Assembly (NCBI GenBank): GCA_047600805.1
Contig: JASGKG010000001.1
Coordinates: forward strand, 248,001-312,000
Direction of reading: 5' to 3'
DNA from: JADKHC01 sp047600805
Lineage (GTDB): Bacteria > Verrucomicrobiota > Verrucomicrobiia > Opitutales > Opitutaceae
DNA: 64,000 nt
Both the position numbers and the translations under genes were made by a program. Shown piece by piece: positions 37,486 through 45,537 of the stretch (within the stretch, counting starts at the first letter, position 1; each line of letters starts with the position of its first letter). The notes beneath the pieces were generated by a model. The model was not told where the DNA came from and made no database searches. It saw only the letters and a program-made list of their open reading frames with translations.

Positions 37486-37915
37486 CCGTGAAGTGAGCGG
37501 GAGGTCGTGACGCGCTGAGCAAGCAAGATGCGGCCGGCCCCGGAGCGCAGTTGCGTGTCGCGGTACGCTCGCCATGCGTGTGTTTTCCTTGCCCGGAGGA
37601 AATTTCGTGATTCCCACATGTTGAGCAGTGCCTTGATGGAGAAATTGAATGTTCCGGCGCTTCCTCTCTGCGTGGATCGAATTCAAAGCGAGGGGTCGTC
37701 ACGTTGTGCCTGAATGGAATTTACCGCTGTCTGCTTCGCGGCCGCATCAAAACCTTATGTTGCAAAGGTAACGAGGGATCGGGATCGGCTCGCGCTATTG
37801 TTATAACGTCCGGTGCCTATTAACCGGCTTGCTGACAACTATTATAAACCGGTAGTCGCAATTTGTTTACGGCACTCCTTGACTGACCTCGTAACAGCTC
37901 TTAGCTCTGCTAAAC
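37486..37915. other. Intergenic region before the Wzz-like gene
   Basis: 430 bases without a convincing ORF, RNA or terminator. Two AACCGG hexamers (37822-37827 and 37847-37852) lie 25 bases apart, about 65-95 bases before the Wzz-like start; they could be half-sites of a regulator, but no full dyad or sigma-70 promoter was identified. Confidence 0.3.
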
Positions 37916-39379
37916 ATGAATCATCGGGATAACTTCACGTCTTCTGAAAACAGGGAAACGGGCGCTGCCCAACCTACGACTACCTATGATTCTGGACCCG
38001 AGGATGTATTGGATCTTCGTGAGCTTTTTGGGCGCTTGCTGCGTGGCTTGTATCAAATTGTTGGTTTGGCCGCCATCGGCTTGGCGATCTGTGGACTTGG
38101 CTATCTGTTATACAGTCCCTTTCAGGCAGTCACCACGTCGACACGTGTGACTTTCGCGTTCGCGGGCTTTGAGAAAAACCAGTACCCGGACGGCTCCAAG
38201 TTCCAAGCCGAAGATCTGCGCGCCCCCGAGGTGATCGCGGAAGCGTTGAAACGTCGCGGCTTCGACCAGTCGCCGGAATTTCAATCGTCCCTGCGTTCTG
38301 CCTTGAGCATTGAGGGTATTATTCCGCCGAACATTACGAAGGAACGCGATCGACTCCGGGCCAGCGGTCAAAATCCTCCGCCCTACGTTCCGGATGAATA
38401 TTCCATATCGCTCACGCTCAGCCGTAAGTTTCCGCTGAACCGTAGTCAGCGTGAGCAGCTGCTCAGTGAAATCGTCAACGTGTATCGCGAAAATTTCCGC
38501 CGCACGTACGCGGACACGCCGTTGTCGTTTGGCAATGCCTTTACTGTGCTTCGCGATGCCGATTTTCCCGATTACGAAATGGTTTTCGAACGTGAGATGC
38601 GCAGTATCACAGCCTATCTCACGGAGATGTCGGACAAGGCTAAATTATTCCGCTCACCGACCACCAACTTCACGTTCGGAGAACTGCTGAAGCAGACGCA
38701 ATTGTTTGCGCAGATCAGGCTGAACGAAACGCTCGGGCTCATTCATCAGAACGGTTTGTCGCGCAACCGGAAAATCGCGTTGGTCAAAATGACTGATTCC
38801 ATGCGAATCTTGGTCGACGAACAACGACGTGCAGTGGATGCGGAAAATGTCGTGAAGGAACTGTTGAAACAGACCCAAGACCGCGAGCAGCAGAGTTATG
38901 TCCTTGGAGTTAAAGGCCAAGTTTCCCAACAGCGGCCAAATGCTCCGGTGATCGATCAAAACGTGGTCGATTCCATCCTAGCCAGCGACGCCTATAATTT
39001 CCTAGTGAGGGAAGCTTTGAAGGCGGGGTTGAGGGTGAAGGAAATCCAAGCGGATATCGCTGTATTGAAGGAGCACATCGACAATATGACCGCGTTCAGC
39101 AAAGAAGCTTTTGCGGATCAGACTTCGATCATCGCCGAGACCCAGAAATCTTTGAGCAATCTTGAAACGGCCTACCAAACGCTCATCGACGGCATTAAGC
39201 GGACACACGCCGACTACTCGCGACAGACGTTTGGTGATGCGATCCGTATTTCAGCGGGAATCACATCAGGCAGCACGATGGGGCCCTTATTCGCCCCAAT
39301 GGTTGTGGGCGCGTTCCTCGGTTTTGCTGCGGGCGTGGGATTGAGCCTGCTGGGCATCTATATTGGCCGCCGGGCGTAG
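37916..39379 (+). CDS. Wzz-like chain-length / exopolysaccharide co-polymerase protein
   Basis: A 487-residue inner-membrane protein with one hydrophobic segment near residues 44-66 (IVGLAAIGLAICGLGYLLY), a long helical extracytoplasmic region (about 70-455) and a second membrane segment near the C-terminus (MVVGAFLGFAAGVGLSLLG). That two-helix frame around a coiled-coil is the plan of Wzz/co-polymerase proteins, which set polysaccharide length. There is no kinase domain. It stands as its own unit, about 9 kb before the Wzc-type kinase, and ends facing a convergent gene. Sequence identity to known Wzz is not obvious, so the call is architectural. Confidence 0.65.
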   Translation: MNHRDNFTSSENRETGAAQPTTTYDSGPEDVLDLRELFGRLLRGLYQIVGLAAIGLAICGLGYLLYSPFQAVTTSTRVTFAFAGFEKNQYPDGSKFQAEDLRAPEVIAEALKRRGFDQSPEFQSSLRSALSIEGIIPPNITKERDRLRASGQNPPPYVPDEYSISLTLSRKFPLNRSQREQLLSEIVNVYRENFRRTYADTPLSFGNAFTVLRDADFPDYEMVFEREMRSITAYLTEMSDKAKLFRSPTTNFTFGELLKQTQLFAQIRLNETLGLIHQNGLSRNRKIALVKMTDSMRILVDEQRRAVDAENVVKELLKQTQDREQQSYVLGVKGQVSQQRPNAPVIDQNVVDSILASDAYNFLVREALKAGLRVKEIQADIAVLKEHIDNMTAFSKEAFADQTSIIAETQKSLSNLETAYQTLIDGIKRTHADYSRQTFGDAIRISAGITSGSTMGPLFAPMVVGAFLGFAAGVGLSLLGIYIGRRA

Positions 39380-39403
39380 TTCGCGCCGCGGTTCTGCAAA
39401 GTG

Positions 39404-39444
39404 GCAAGGCCGCATCGTGTAAGAGTACCGTGTTGTGGCCTTGC
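39404..39444. terminator. Terminator-like hairpin between convergent genes
   Basis: GCAAGGCCGCA (39404-39414) pairs with TGTGGCCTTGC (39434-39444), with one wobble and a 19-base loop. The T-run is weak. Its position between the Wzz-like gene and the convergent hypothetical gene supports use as a two-way terminator. Confidence 0.55.
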
Positions 39445-39466
39445 GTCTGTTAAAGAAAGGACGCTC

Positions 39467-40285
39467 TCAGTGAGCTCCGTTTTTGTCGGGAACCGGAGTC
39501 AAAGCCTTCTGGTTTTGGCTCGCTTGCGCCTCAATACGCTTCGCCTTGCGAGCGTAGTAGCGTGAATTTTCGATCAAGCCCCGATTTCCCACGACGGAGA
39601 AACACGCGGCAATAAACAGCAGAAAGGCACAAGCGCGCGCGCAGGATTTCCAATCGGAGAACAGCCGCAGCGCAAAATAGATCGCGAGCAGGATCAGCCA
39701 CAACATGCCGGCCAAGTAACTCGTCGAAAGGAGGCATCGCTTCAGGTTCCGCTCGTTCATGCCCTCTGGAATCATCGGATGGGGCAGGCGCACGTAGACG
39801 CTTGGATCGGTCGCGCCCGGCTTCATCACGAGTTTCCAGCCTTTCTCGAGCGGGACGGCTGGTTCGATGTTGTGGAACTTAAAAAGGCTTTCCTGGGTAA
39901 AACGGCAAAGTTCCTCCTCGCGTCGGTTAATCATGCGAAAGTTCGTGATCGTGAACTCCCCGGGACCGTTGGCGAAGGGATCGAGGCGCAGATCGAGCAG
40001 CGGCGCGTCCAACAGCGGAAACGTGTACGTAAACGCCATATCGCTCGGGCCGATCGGCAACCGGATCATGTCGAGCTCGTTGAAACCACGTCCAAAATTG
40101 AGATAAATCTGCGTCTCTCCTGTGGTGTTCGCGGCGCAGGTGATCTCCAAATATTGCAGGCCACTCGAGGGATTATTGAGGGGGTAATATTCGAGCGGAA
40201 TTTTTTGCGGGATGAAGTACGATCCTGCCGCAATCGCCACGACAATCAACGCACGCAGCCAAGTCGGTTGGAAGGGATCGGACAT
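39467..40285 (-). CDS. Hypothetical membrane protein
   Basis: A 272-residue protein I do not recognise. It has an N-terminal hydrophobic helix (about 11-27), a beta-rich extracytoplasmic region (about 30-185, with GLQYLEITCAANTTGETQIY and a segment that reads like a carbohydrate-binding beta sandwich) and two adjacent hydrophobic helices (about 190-210 and 220-238), ending in a short charged tail. It sits between the Wzz-like gene and pfkA, and could be an envelope or polysaccharide accessory protein. Confidence 0.6.
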   Translation of the reverse strand: MSDPFQPTWLRALIVVAIAAGSYFIPQKIPLEYYPLNNPSSGLQYLEITCAANTTGETQIYLNFGRGFNELDMIRLPIGPSDMAFTYTFPLLDAPLLDLRLDPFANGPGEFTITNFRMINRREEELCRFTQESLFKFHNIEPAVPLEKGWKLVMKPGATDPSVYVRLPHPMIPEGMNERNLKRCLLSTSYLAGMLWLILLAIYFALRLFSDWKSCARACAFLLFIAACFSVVGNRGLIENSRYYARKAKRIEAQASQNQKALTPVPDKNGAH

Positions 40286-40468
40286 TCGGAAAAGGGGAAA
40301 TTGGTTGGGGAGAGATCGGAAGGAGAAGACCGTTTCGGGCCCTCAAAATCGGTTAAGAGTCAGAATTGCGAAAATGGAAATGCAGAAAAAGGAAAATGTC
40401 AGGCGCGACAGCGTTCGGTGGCTGCGCGCGTTTGTGCATGGTCAATCGCAAAGGCGGAAGCAGATAAA

Positions 40469-41557
40469 TTAGTCGTCGCCAAAGCTGATGCCGAGCGCCC
40501 GCGCGGTGCGAACGATGTCGCCCTCGGGCGGCACCGTGCGAAGACGTCCGATCGCTTCGGTGATGGGCACGGCGACGGTGTCGGGCGGCCGCGAGGCGAC
40601 CATGTAGCCGAACTTTCCTTCCTGCACTAATTGCACGGCGCGCACGCCGAAGCGGGTGCAAAGCAAACGGTCGAACGTCGTTGGCCCGCCGCCGCGCTGG
40701 AGGTGTCCGAGCACGACAACGCGCGTTTCTTTACCCGTGCGCGTGCCGATTTCGTCGGCGACGACGGCGCCGATGCCGCCCAGACGCATTTCGTGATCGC
40801 GGGCGATTTTTTCTTTCGAAATGAAATCGCCGCCTTTGGCTCGCGCACCTTCCGCAACCACGACCAAGGTGAAAAGACGTCCCATGGCTTCGCGCTCTGC
40901 GATTTTTTTGCAGACCGATTCGTAATTGTACGGGATTTCGGGGATTAAAATGATGTCGCCACCGCCCGCGATGCCTGCGTGCGCCGCGATCCAGCCGGCG
41001 TAACGCCCCATAACTTCGAGCACCATCACGCGATTGTGGCTCGCGGCCGTCGTGTGCAGCCGATCGAGCGCGTCGGTCGCGCAAGCTACCGCAGAGTCGA
41101 AACCGAAAGTGATCGTCGTCGCCTCCAAATCGTTATCGATCGTCTTGGGCACGCCGACGACAGGAATGCCGTGTTCAAAAAGCGCCTGTGCGATCGTTAG
41201 CGAACCATCGCCACCGACACAGATGAGTGCTTTGAGCCCCAGCGCTTCGAAATTCTTCTTCGCCTCGTCGAGAATCTCGCGTGGGATCTGCGTTTTTTGC
41301 CCGTGTCCGGCTTTCGCTGCGAACCGACCGCGATTGGTTGTGCCAAGCACGGTGCCGCCCGCCGTAAGCAAAGCGCCCATCTCGCGATGGTCGAGCGAAC
41401 GATACGAAACGGGGTTGAGCAGCCCTTCGTAACCACCATGAAAGCCGAGCGTTTCGTAGCCCTGCCGAGTCGCCGTTTTGACAACGGCTCGGATGACAGC
41501 GTTGAGTCCCGGGCAGTCGCCGCCGCCGGTGAGGATGCCGATGCGTTGGGGGTTCAT
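40469..41557 (-). CDS. pfkA: 6-phosphofructokinase
   Basis: A protein of 362 residues with all PfkA blocks: ILTGGGDCPGLNAVIRA, CVGGDGSLTIAQ, VGVPKTIDNDL, and FGFDSAVACATDALDR. It phosphorylates fructose 6-phosphate in glycolysis. In the active site Gly follows Asp in GGDGS, which favours ATP over pyrophosphate, while the Lys in PKTIDND is shared with pyrophosphate enzymes; this mix is known in the group III ATP-dependent branch. The ATG at 41557 begins right at the core; a start at 41605 would add 16 Arg-rich residues. It is divergent from the PAS kinase gene. Confidence 0.92.
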   Translation of the reverse strand: MNPQRIGILTGGGDCPGLNAVIRAVVKTATRQGYETLGFHGGYEGLLNPVSYRSLDHREMGALLTAGGTVLGTTNRGRFAAKAGHGQKTQIPREILDEAKKNFEALGLKALICVGGDGSLTIAQALFEHGIPVVGVPKTIDNDLEATTITFGFDSAVACATDALDRLHTTAASHNRVMVLEVMGRYAGWIAAHAGIAGGGDIILIPEIPYNYESVCKKIAEREAMGRLFTLVVVAEGARAKGGDFISKEKIARDHEMRLGGIGAVVADEIGTRTGKETRVVVLGHLQRGGGPTTFDRLLCTRFGVRAVQLVQEGKFGYMVASRPPDTVAVPITEAIGRLRTVPPEGDIVRTARALGISFGDD

Positions 41558-41676
41558 GCGCGGCACTATGGACGGGCGCCGTCGGCTAAACAAGCTTTGT
41601 TGCAAGCGCGTGGTTTTGCTCGCTTGGCCGAGACTGTGTGTTGCAACTTGAAAAGGGTTTGTTTTTTTAGGTGAGC

Positions 41677-42855
41677 ATGGCTTCCAAGAAACCTCATTCG
41701 CTCGACCGTGTGCTTGGACGTCTCGATTCCTTGGATACGGTCAACCTGACGAACCTGGTGCAACGGCTCGCGCGTGAACGCGGGCTGTTTGAGAGCATTT
41801 TCAACACGCTCCAAGAAGGCGTGCTGGTCATCAACACCGACGGCGAAATTGAGTACGCAAATCGCGCGGCCAGCCGGATCATCGGAGTGCGGGCCGACGA
41901 ACTGGCCGGCTCGACCCTCTGGCGATTGGTTCCTGGACTGCGTCCGTCGCTGGATGCGGCGCTTGACGATGGAGCGCTCACATTGCCGGTCGTGGCGCGG
42001 GAGATTGAATTGAGTTATCCGGAGCCGCGCACGGTGCGCTTGTACATGGTGCCGTTTCAAAACGAGGGCAGGGGAATGGAGCGGCGCTTTGCCGTCATTT
42101 TGAGCGACATTACGCGCGACAAACAGACCACGGAGGAGCGCATTGAAAACGAACGCACCTCGTCGATTTTACTTCTGGCGGCTGGTGTGGCTCACGAACT
42201 TGGCAATCCGCTGAACTCGCTGACCATTCACCTGCAGCTGATGGAGCGTCGGTTGAAAAAACTGCAATCCTCTAAAAACAAGGAAAGCGCGGCACTGGCC
42301 GAATCGATTCGGATTTGTCAGGACGAAGTTCGGCGGCTGGACGGCATCATCACGAACTTCCTCGACGCCATCCGGCCGCAATCGCCGGATCTCGCAGATA
42401 CGAACCTGGCCGAAGTGCTCGACGAGGTCCTGCGTTTCCAGCAGAACGAAATCGCCGACCGCGGCATCACCGTCGAGGCCGAGACGCAGGCGGATTTGCC
42501 CGTGGTGATGGCGGACCGGAACCAGTTGAAACAAGTTTTTTTCAACCTGATCAAAAATGCGCTCGAGGCGATGCAGTCCGGCGGTTGTTTGCGAATTCGC
42601 ACGCGGGTCGACGACGATAACGTGTATCTGCTTTTCGGCGACACCGGTTCGGGCATCAAGCAGGAGGATCTGGTGCGCCTTTTCCAACCGTATCATACCA
42701 CCAAAGCCGGCGGCCACGGACTCGGGTTGATGATTGTGCAACGCATCATGCGCGAGCATGGCGGTCAGATCGGCGTGGAGAGCAAGGAAGGCGTGGGCAC
42801 GCTGGTGACGCTGCAGTTCCCGCAGAAGAACCGGCGCGTTCGCATGCTCCAATAG
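41677..42855 (+). CDS. PAS-domain histidine kinase, NtrB-like
   Basis: A soluble kinase of 392 residues: a PAS domain at about residues 40-145 (ESIFNTLQEGVLVINTDGEI), the phosphoacceptor His in AAGVAHELGNPLNSLTIHL near residue 172, and an ATPase domain with FFNLIKNALEAMQSGG, LFGDTGSGI and GGHGLGLMIVQR. ELGNPLN is the NtrB-type H box. Its natural partner is the NtrC-type regulator at 44119, in the same direction but separated by the PEP-CTERM gene. AGGTG precedes the ATG at 41677; the GTG at 41671 is a possible alternative start. Confidence 0.92.
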   Translation: MASKKPHSLDRVLGRLDSLDTVNLTNLVQRLARERGLFESIFNTLQEGVLVINTDGEIEYANRAASRIIGVRADELAGSTLWRLVPGLRPSLDAALDDGALTLPVVAREIELSYPEPRTVRLYMVPFQNEGRGMERRFAVILSDITRDKQTTEERIENERTSSILLLAAGVAHELGNPLNSLTIHLQLMERRLKKLQSSKNKESAALAESIRICQDEVRRLDGIITNFLDAIRPQSPDLADTNLAEVLDEVLRFQQNEIADRGITVEAETQADLPVVMADRNQLKQVFFNLIKNALEAMQSGGCLRIRTRVDDDNVYLLFGDTGSGIKQEDLVRLFQPYHTTKAGGHGLGLMIVQRIMREHGGQIGVESKEGVGTLVTLQFPQKNRRVRMLQ

Positions 42856-43081
42856 CTCCGGCCGAGGCCGATCGTATTCGACTTTTCGTTACAATTTCCC
42901 GAGGAGGCTATCGGAGATTTTCTTAAGAGAAAGCATTAGGAAAATTCCAAAACGTTAATGGAAACAAGCAGGGCCCGGTCCGGCTAAACCGCATAGTTTT
43001 GTCGACGAGAAGCTGGTTAAATCGCGGTGCATTCTGGCGCAACGCAGTCCTACATCACTCGCCAGGGTGCACTCTAACCTA

Positions 43082-43909
43082 ATGAAACGTTCACTTGTTA
43101 TCTTCGCCGTTCTGGCGCTTGCGGGCCTTCCGGCCATTTCCTCCGCGCAGGGAAACCTGTTTGTTACCGGTCACGATTCAGACGATCACGCCAACGGCGA
43201 CTACCAACGCGCCGGTTTGGATTATTTGTTTTTTGGCAGCATTGCGACGCCTGCACAGGTGACTACGCGAGCGACCAAGAAAATCGGGTATCTGGGCAAC
43301 TCCAATGCCTCAAGCTTTGGCGCTGCGACCAGTGGTTATACCAATCGCACGTTTATCGATCTCGCCAGCCCGACATGGACGTCGATCGCGTTCGCACCGG
43401 GTGCATTTGATGCGCTGATCATCGGCACCGGTGAAGACTACGTTTTCTCGACGGGCTCGGCTGCTTTGAACGCGGCGTCCGCTCAGTTCGCGTCCTACTT
43501 CAACGCGGGTGGGTCGTTGTATCTCAACTCCGAGCAAGGAATCGGTCAGAGCTTTTATAATTTTCTTCCGCCGTTCGGTGTTTCGCAGGGGAATTCGATC
43601 AGCGCAGCTGGCGCGTTTAGCGCGACGCCCGCTGGCTTGAGCATCGGCCTGACGGAAGCGATCGTCGACGCAGATATCACCCACACGACTTTTGCGAATG
43701 TCCCGAATATCTTCACCATTTTTGAAACCTACAATGTCGACGGTTCTGCCGTTGCGATCGGTCTCCGCCAAGGCACGATTGATACGGGCGGCGGCGGCTT
43801 CCAAGGTGGTGGCAGCGGCGCTGTGCCGGAGCCTTCGACCTACGGCATGATTGGAGCCGCTGTGCTGATGGCCGGCGTGATGCTTCGCCGTCGACTGGCC
43901 CGACGCTGA
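43082..43909 (+). CDS. PEP-CTERM sorting-domain protein
   Basis: A 275-residue secreted protein with a signal peptide (about 1-22, ending AISSAQG) and a C-terminal PEP-CTERM tail: VPEPSTYGMIGAAVLMAGV followed by the basic cluster LRRRLARR. This tail directs exosortase-dependent processing at the inner membrane and release towards the exopolysaccharide layer. The middle is Gly/Ser/Ala-rich with a DUF-like fold of unknown role; a Gly-rich linker precedes the tail. The ATG at 43082 is preferred to the GTG at 43067. No exosortase gene lies in the window. A terminator follows. Confidence 0.92.
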   Translation: MKRSLVIFAVLALAGLPAISSAQGNLFVTGHDSDDHANGDYQRAGLDYLFFGSIATPAQVTTRATKKIGYLGNSNASSFGAATSGYTNRTFIDLASPTWTSIAFAPGAFDALIIGTGEDYVFSTGSAALNAASAQFASYFNAGGSLYLNSEQGIGQSFYNFLPPFGVSQGNSISAAGAFSATPAGLSIGLTEAIVDADITHTTFANVPNIFTIFETYNVDGSAVAIGLRQGTIDTGGGGFQGGGSGAVPEPSTYGMIGAAVLMAGVMLRRRLARR

Positions 43910-43958
43910 TTGTTTTAGGCGCGCCTGCATTGCAGGCTATAGGTGGTCACTATCGAGA

Positions 43959-43986
43959 AACGGTCCGCTGTCGCGGGCCGTTTTTT
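43959..43986 (+). terminator. Rho-independent terminator after the PEP-CTERM gene
   Basis: A 10-bp stem (AACGGTCCGC with GCGGGCCGTT, one wobble), loop TGTC and a run of six T. It isolates the PEP-CTERM gene from the response regulator gene. Confidence 0.92.
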
Positions 43987-44105
43987 GTTTTCTGAAGACT
44001 CGGGGCGCCGGCCTTGCGGGTCGGAGCGGGCACTTTGTCGCCGCCTAGAACCAAAGATTCACTGTGCCAAAGTTGCACGGTGCTTGACCTGTCAGCTAAG
44101 TGGCG

Positions 44106-44119
44106 TGTGTATTTACACA
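44106..44119. promoter_or_regulatory. Palindrome TGTGTA-TT-TACACA overlapping the NtrC-type start codon
   Basis: A perfect 6-2-6 dyad ends on the first base of the ATG at 44119, where a ribosome binding site would normally lie; no purine-rich binding site is visible there. It may be an autoregulatory operator or a leaderless start region. TTGACC (about 44083) is a weak -35 candidate. Confidence 0.4.
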
Positions 44120-45537
44120 TGGTTCCGAGCGTCCTCATCGTTGATGACGAAAAACACACCCGCGAAGGCCTTCAACAAGCGCTGGAGGACAATTACGACG
44201 TGACGATCGCGAGCAGCGCCGACGAGGCTTTCAATCTTTTCGATGCGCAGGAGTTCGACGTCATCCTCACCGATTTGCGGATGCCTGGGAAATCGGGGCT
44301 AAAGGTGATCGACAAAGCTCTGTCGCTGCCGAATCACCCTGCCGTCCTCATGATGACTGCCTACGGCAATATCGAGACGGCAGTGGAAGCGATGAAACGC
44401 GGAGCCGTGGATTTTTTGACGAAACCAGTCAATATCGAGCGACTCGAAGTTCTTATTCAACGTGCGTTGAAATCGAAGACGCTCGAAGTGGAAGTGAAGC
44501 AGCTTCACGAACGGCTCGACGAAAAATTTAACGTCACCGGAACCGGGATTGTGGGGCATTCTGAAAAAATCCAAGAAGTTCTTGGGCGGGTGAAGTTGGT
44601 TGCGCCCTCCAAAGCGACGGTTCTCATCGAAGGCGAATCCGGCACGGGCAAGGAACTCATCGCACAAGCCATTCATCAGGCGAGCCCGCGGGCGCGCGCG
44701 CCGTTCGTTGCGGTGCATTGTGCGGCGTTGTCCGAGAGCTTGTTGGAAAGCGAAATTTTCGGCCATGAACGCGGTGCTTTCACGGGAGCGATGGAACGGC
44801 GGGTGGGACGATTCGAGGCTGCAGACGGAGGCACGCTGTTCCTCGACGAAATCGGGGAAATCTCTTCGTCGACCCAGGTGAAATTGTTGCGGTTTCTCGA
44901 GACCAAGGCGATCGAGCGTGTGGGTGGTTCGAAGCCGATTCAGCTCGATGTCAGACTCGTCGCCGCCACCAACCGCAGTCTTGAGCAAATGGTGAAGGAG
45001 GGGAAGTTTCGCGAGGACTTGTTTTTCCGTCTGAACGTGGTGCGGATCGCGATGCCGCCGCTTCGGGACCGCGTCGACGATATCCCGCTTTTGCTGGCGC
45101 ATTTCAACAAGCTGTTCAGTGAAGAGAACGGAGTCCAGCCGTTGACGATCGAGCCCGGCGCTATGCGTTACCTGCAGGCTTATCCGTGGCCGGGCAACAT
45201 CCGCGAGCTGCGAAATTTTGTGGAGAACGCGGTGGTTCTGCTTCGGAGCGGTCGGTTGACTGAATTCGAACTCGAACCCAAGTTCCGCGGAGAAACTCCC
45301 ACGTTTCCGCTGACCGTGCCTGCCGGTGGTGCTCCTGCTGCTTCTTTGTCTCAACCGTCTGTTTTGGCCGACGGGAATTCCCTGCTGGTCGAGGACAACG
45401 AAAAGCGCCTCTTGCGGGAAGCATTGTTGAAAGCTCGGGGGAATCGGACGCGCGCGGCGAAATTGATGGGCATCAGCCGCCGGACCTTGCACCGCAAACT
45501 TACTCAATGGCCTGAACTGGATGTGATCGACCGGTGA
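44119..45537 (+). CDS. NtrC-family sigma-54-dependent response regulator
   Basis: The 472-residue protein has a receiver domain (phospho-Asp in ILTDLRMPG near residue 51, Lys in FLTKPVN), an AAA+ sigma-54 activation domain (Walker A GESGTGKE near residue 172, the sigma-54 contact loop GAFTGA near 219, and DGGTLFLDEIGE) and a C-terminal Fis-type HTH (RTRAAKLMGISRRTLHRKL). It should activate sigma-54 promoters when phosphorylated, most probably by the PAS kinase at 41677. The next gene starts at GTG 45534 inside its stop, so the regulator is co-translated with envelope genes that it may control. Confidence 0.95.
   Translation: MVPSVLIVDDEKHTREGLQQALEDNYDVTIASSADEAFNLFDAQEFDVILTDLRMPGKSGLKVIDKALSLPNHPAVLMMTAYGNIETAVEAMKRGAVDFLTKPVNIERLEVLIQRALKSKTLEVEVKQLHERLDEKFNVTGTGIVGHSEKIQEVLGRVKLVAPSKATVLIEGESGTGKELIAQAIHQASPRARAPFVAVHCAALSESLLESEIFGHERGAFTGAMERRVGRFEAADGGTLFLDEIGEISSSTQVKLLRFLETKAIERVGGSKPIQLDVRLVAATNRSLEQMVKEGKFREDLFFRLNVVRIAMPPLRDRVDDIPLLLAHFNKLFSEENGVQPLTIEPGAMRYLQAYPWPGNIRELRNFVENAVVLLRSGRLTEFELEPKFRGETPTFPLTVPAGGAPAASLSQPSVLADGNSLLVEDNEKRLLREALLKARGNRTRAAKLMGISRRTLHRKLTQWPELDVIDR

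Noticed and set aside
37822..37852. Possible sigma-70 promoter (TTGCTG ... TATAAA) before the Wzz-like gene
   Set aside because: The two boxes are only eight bases apart, far too close for a promoter.
42930..42990. GG-N10-GC match before the PEP-CTERM gene as a sigma-54 site
   Set aside because: Only the two dinucleotides match (AGGGCCC and CCGGCTA); the flanking consensus bases are missing, so it is not better than chance in this DNA.
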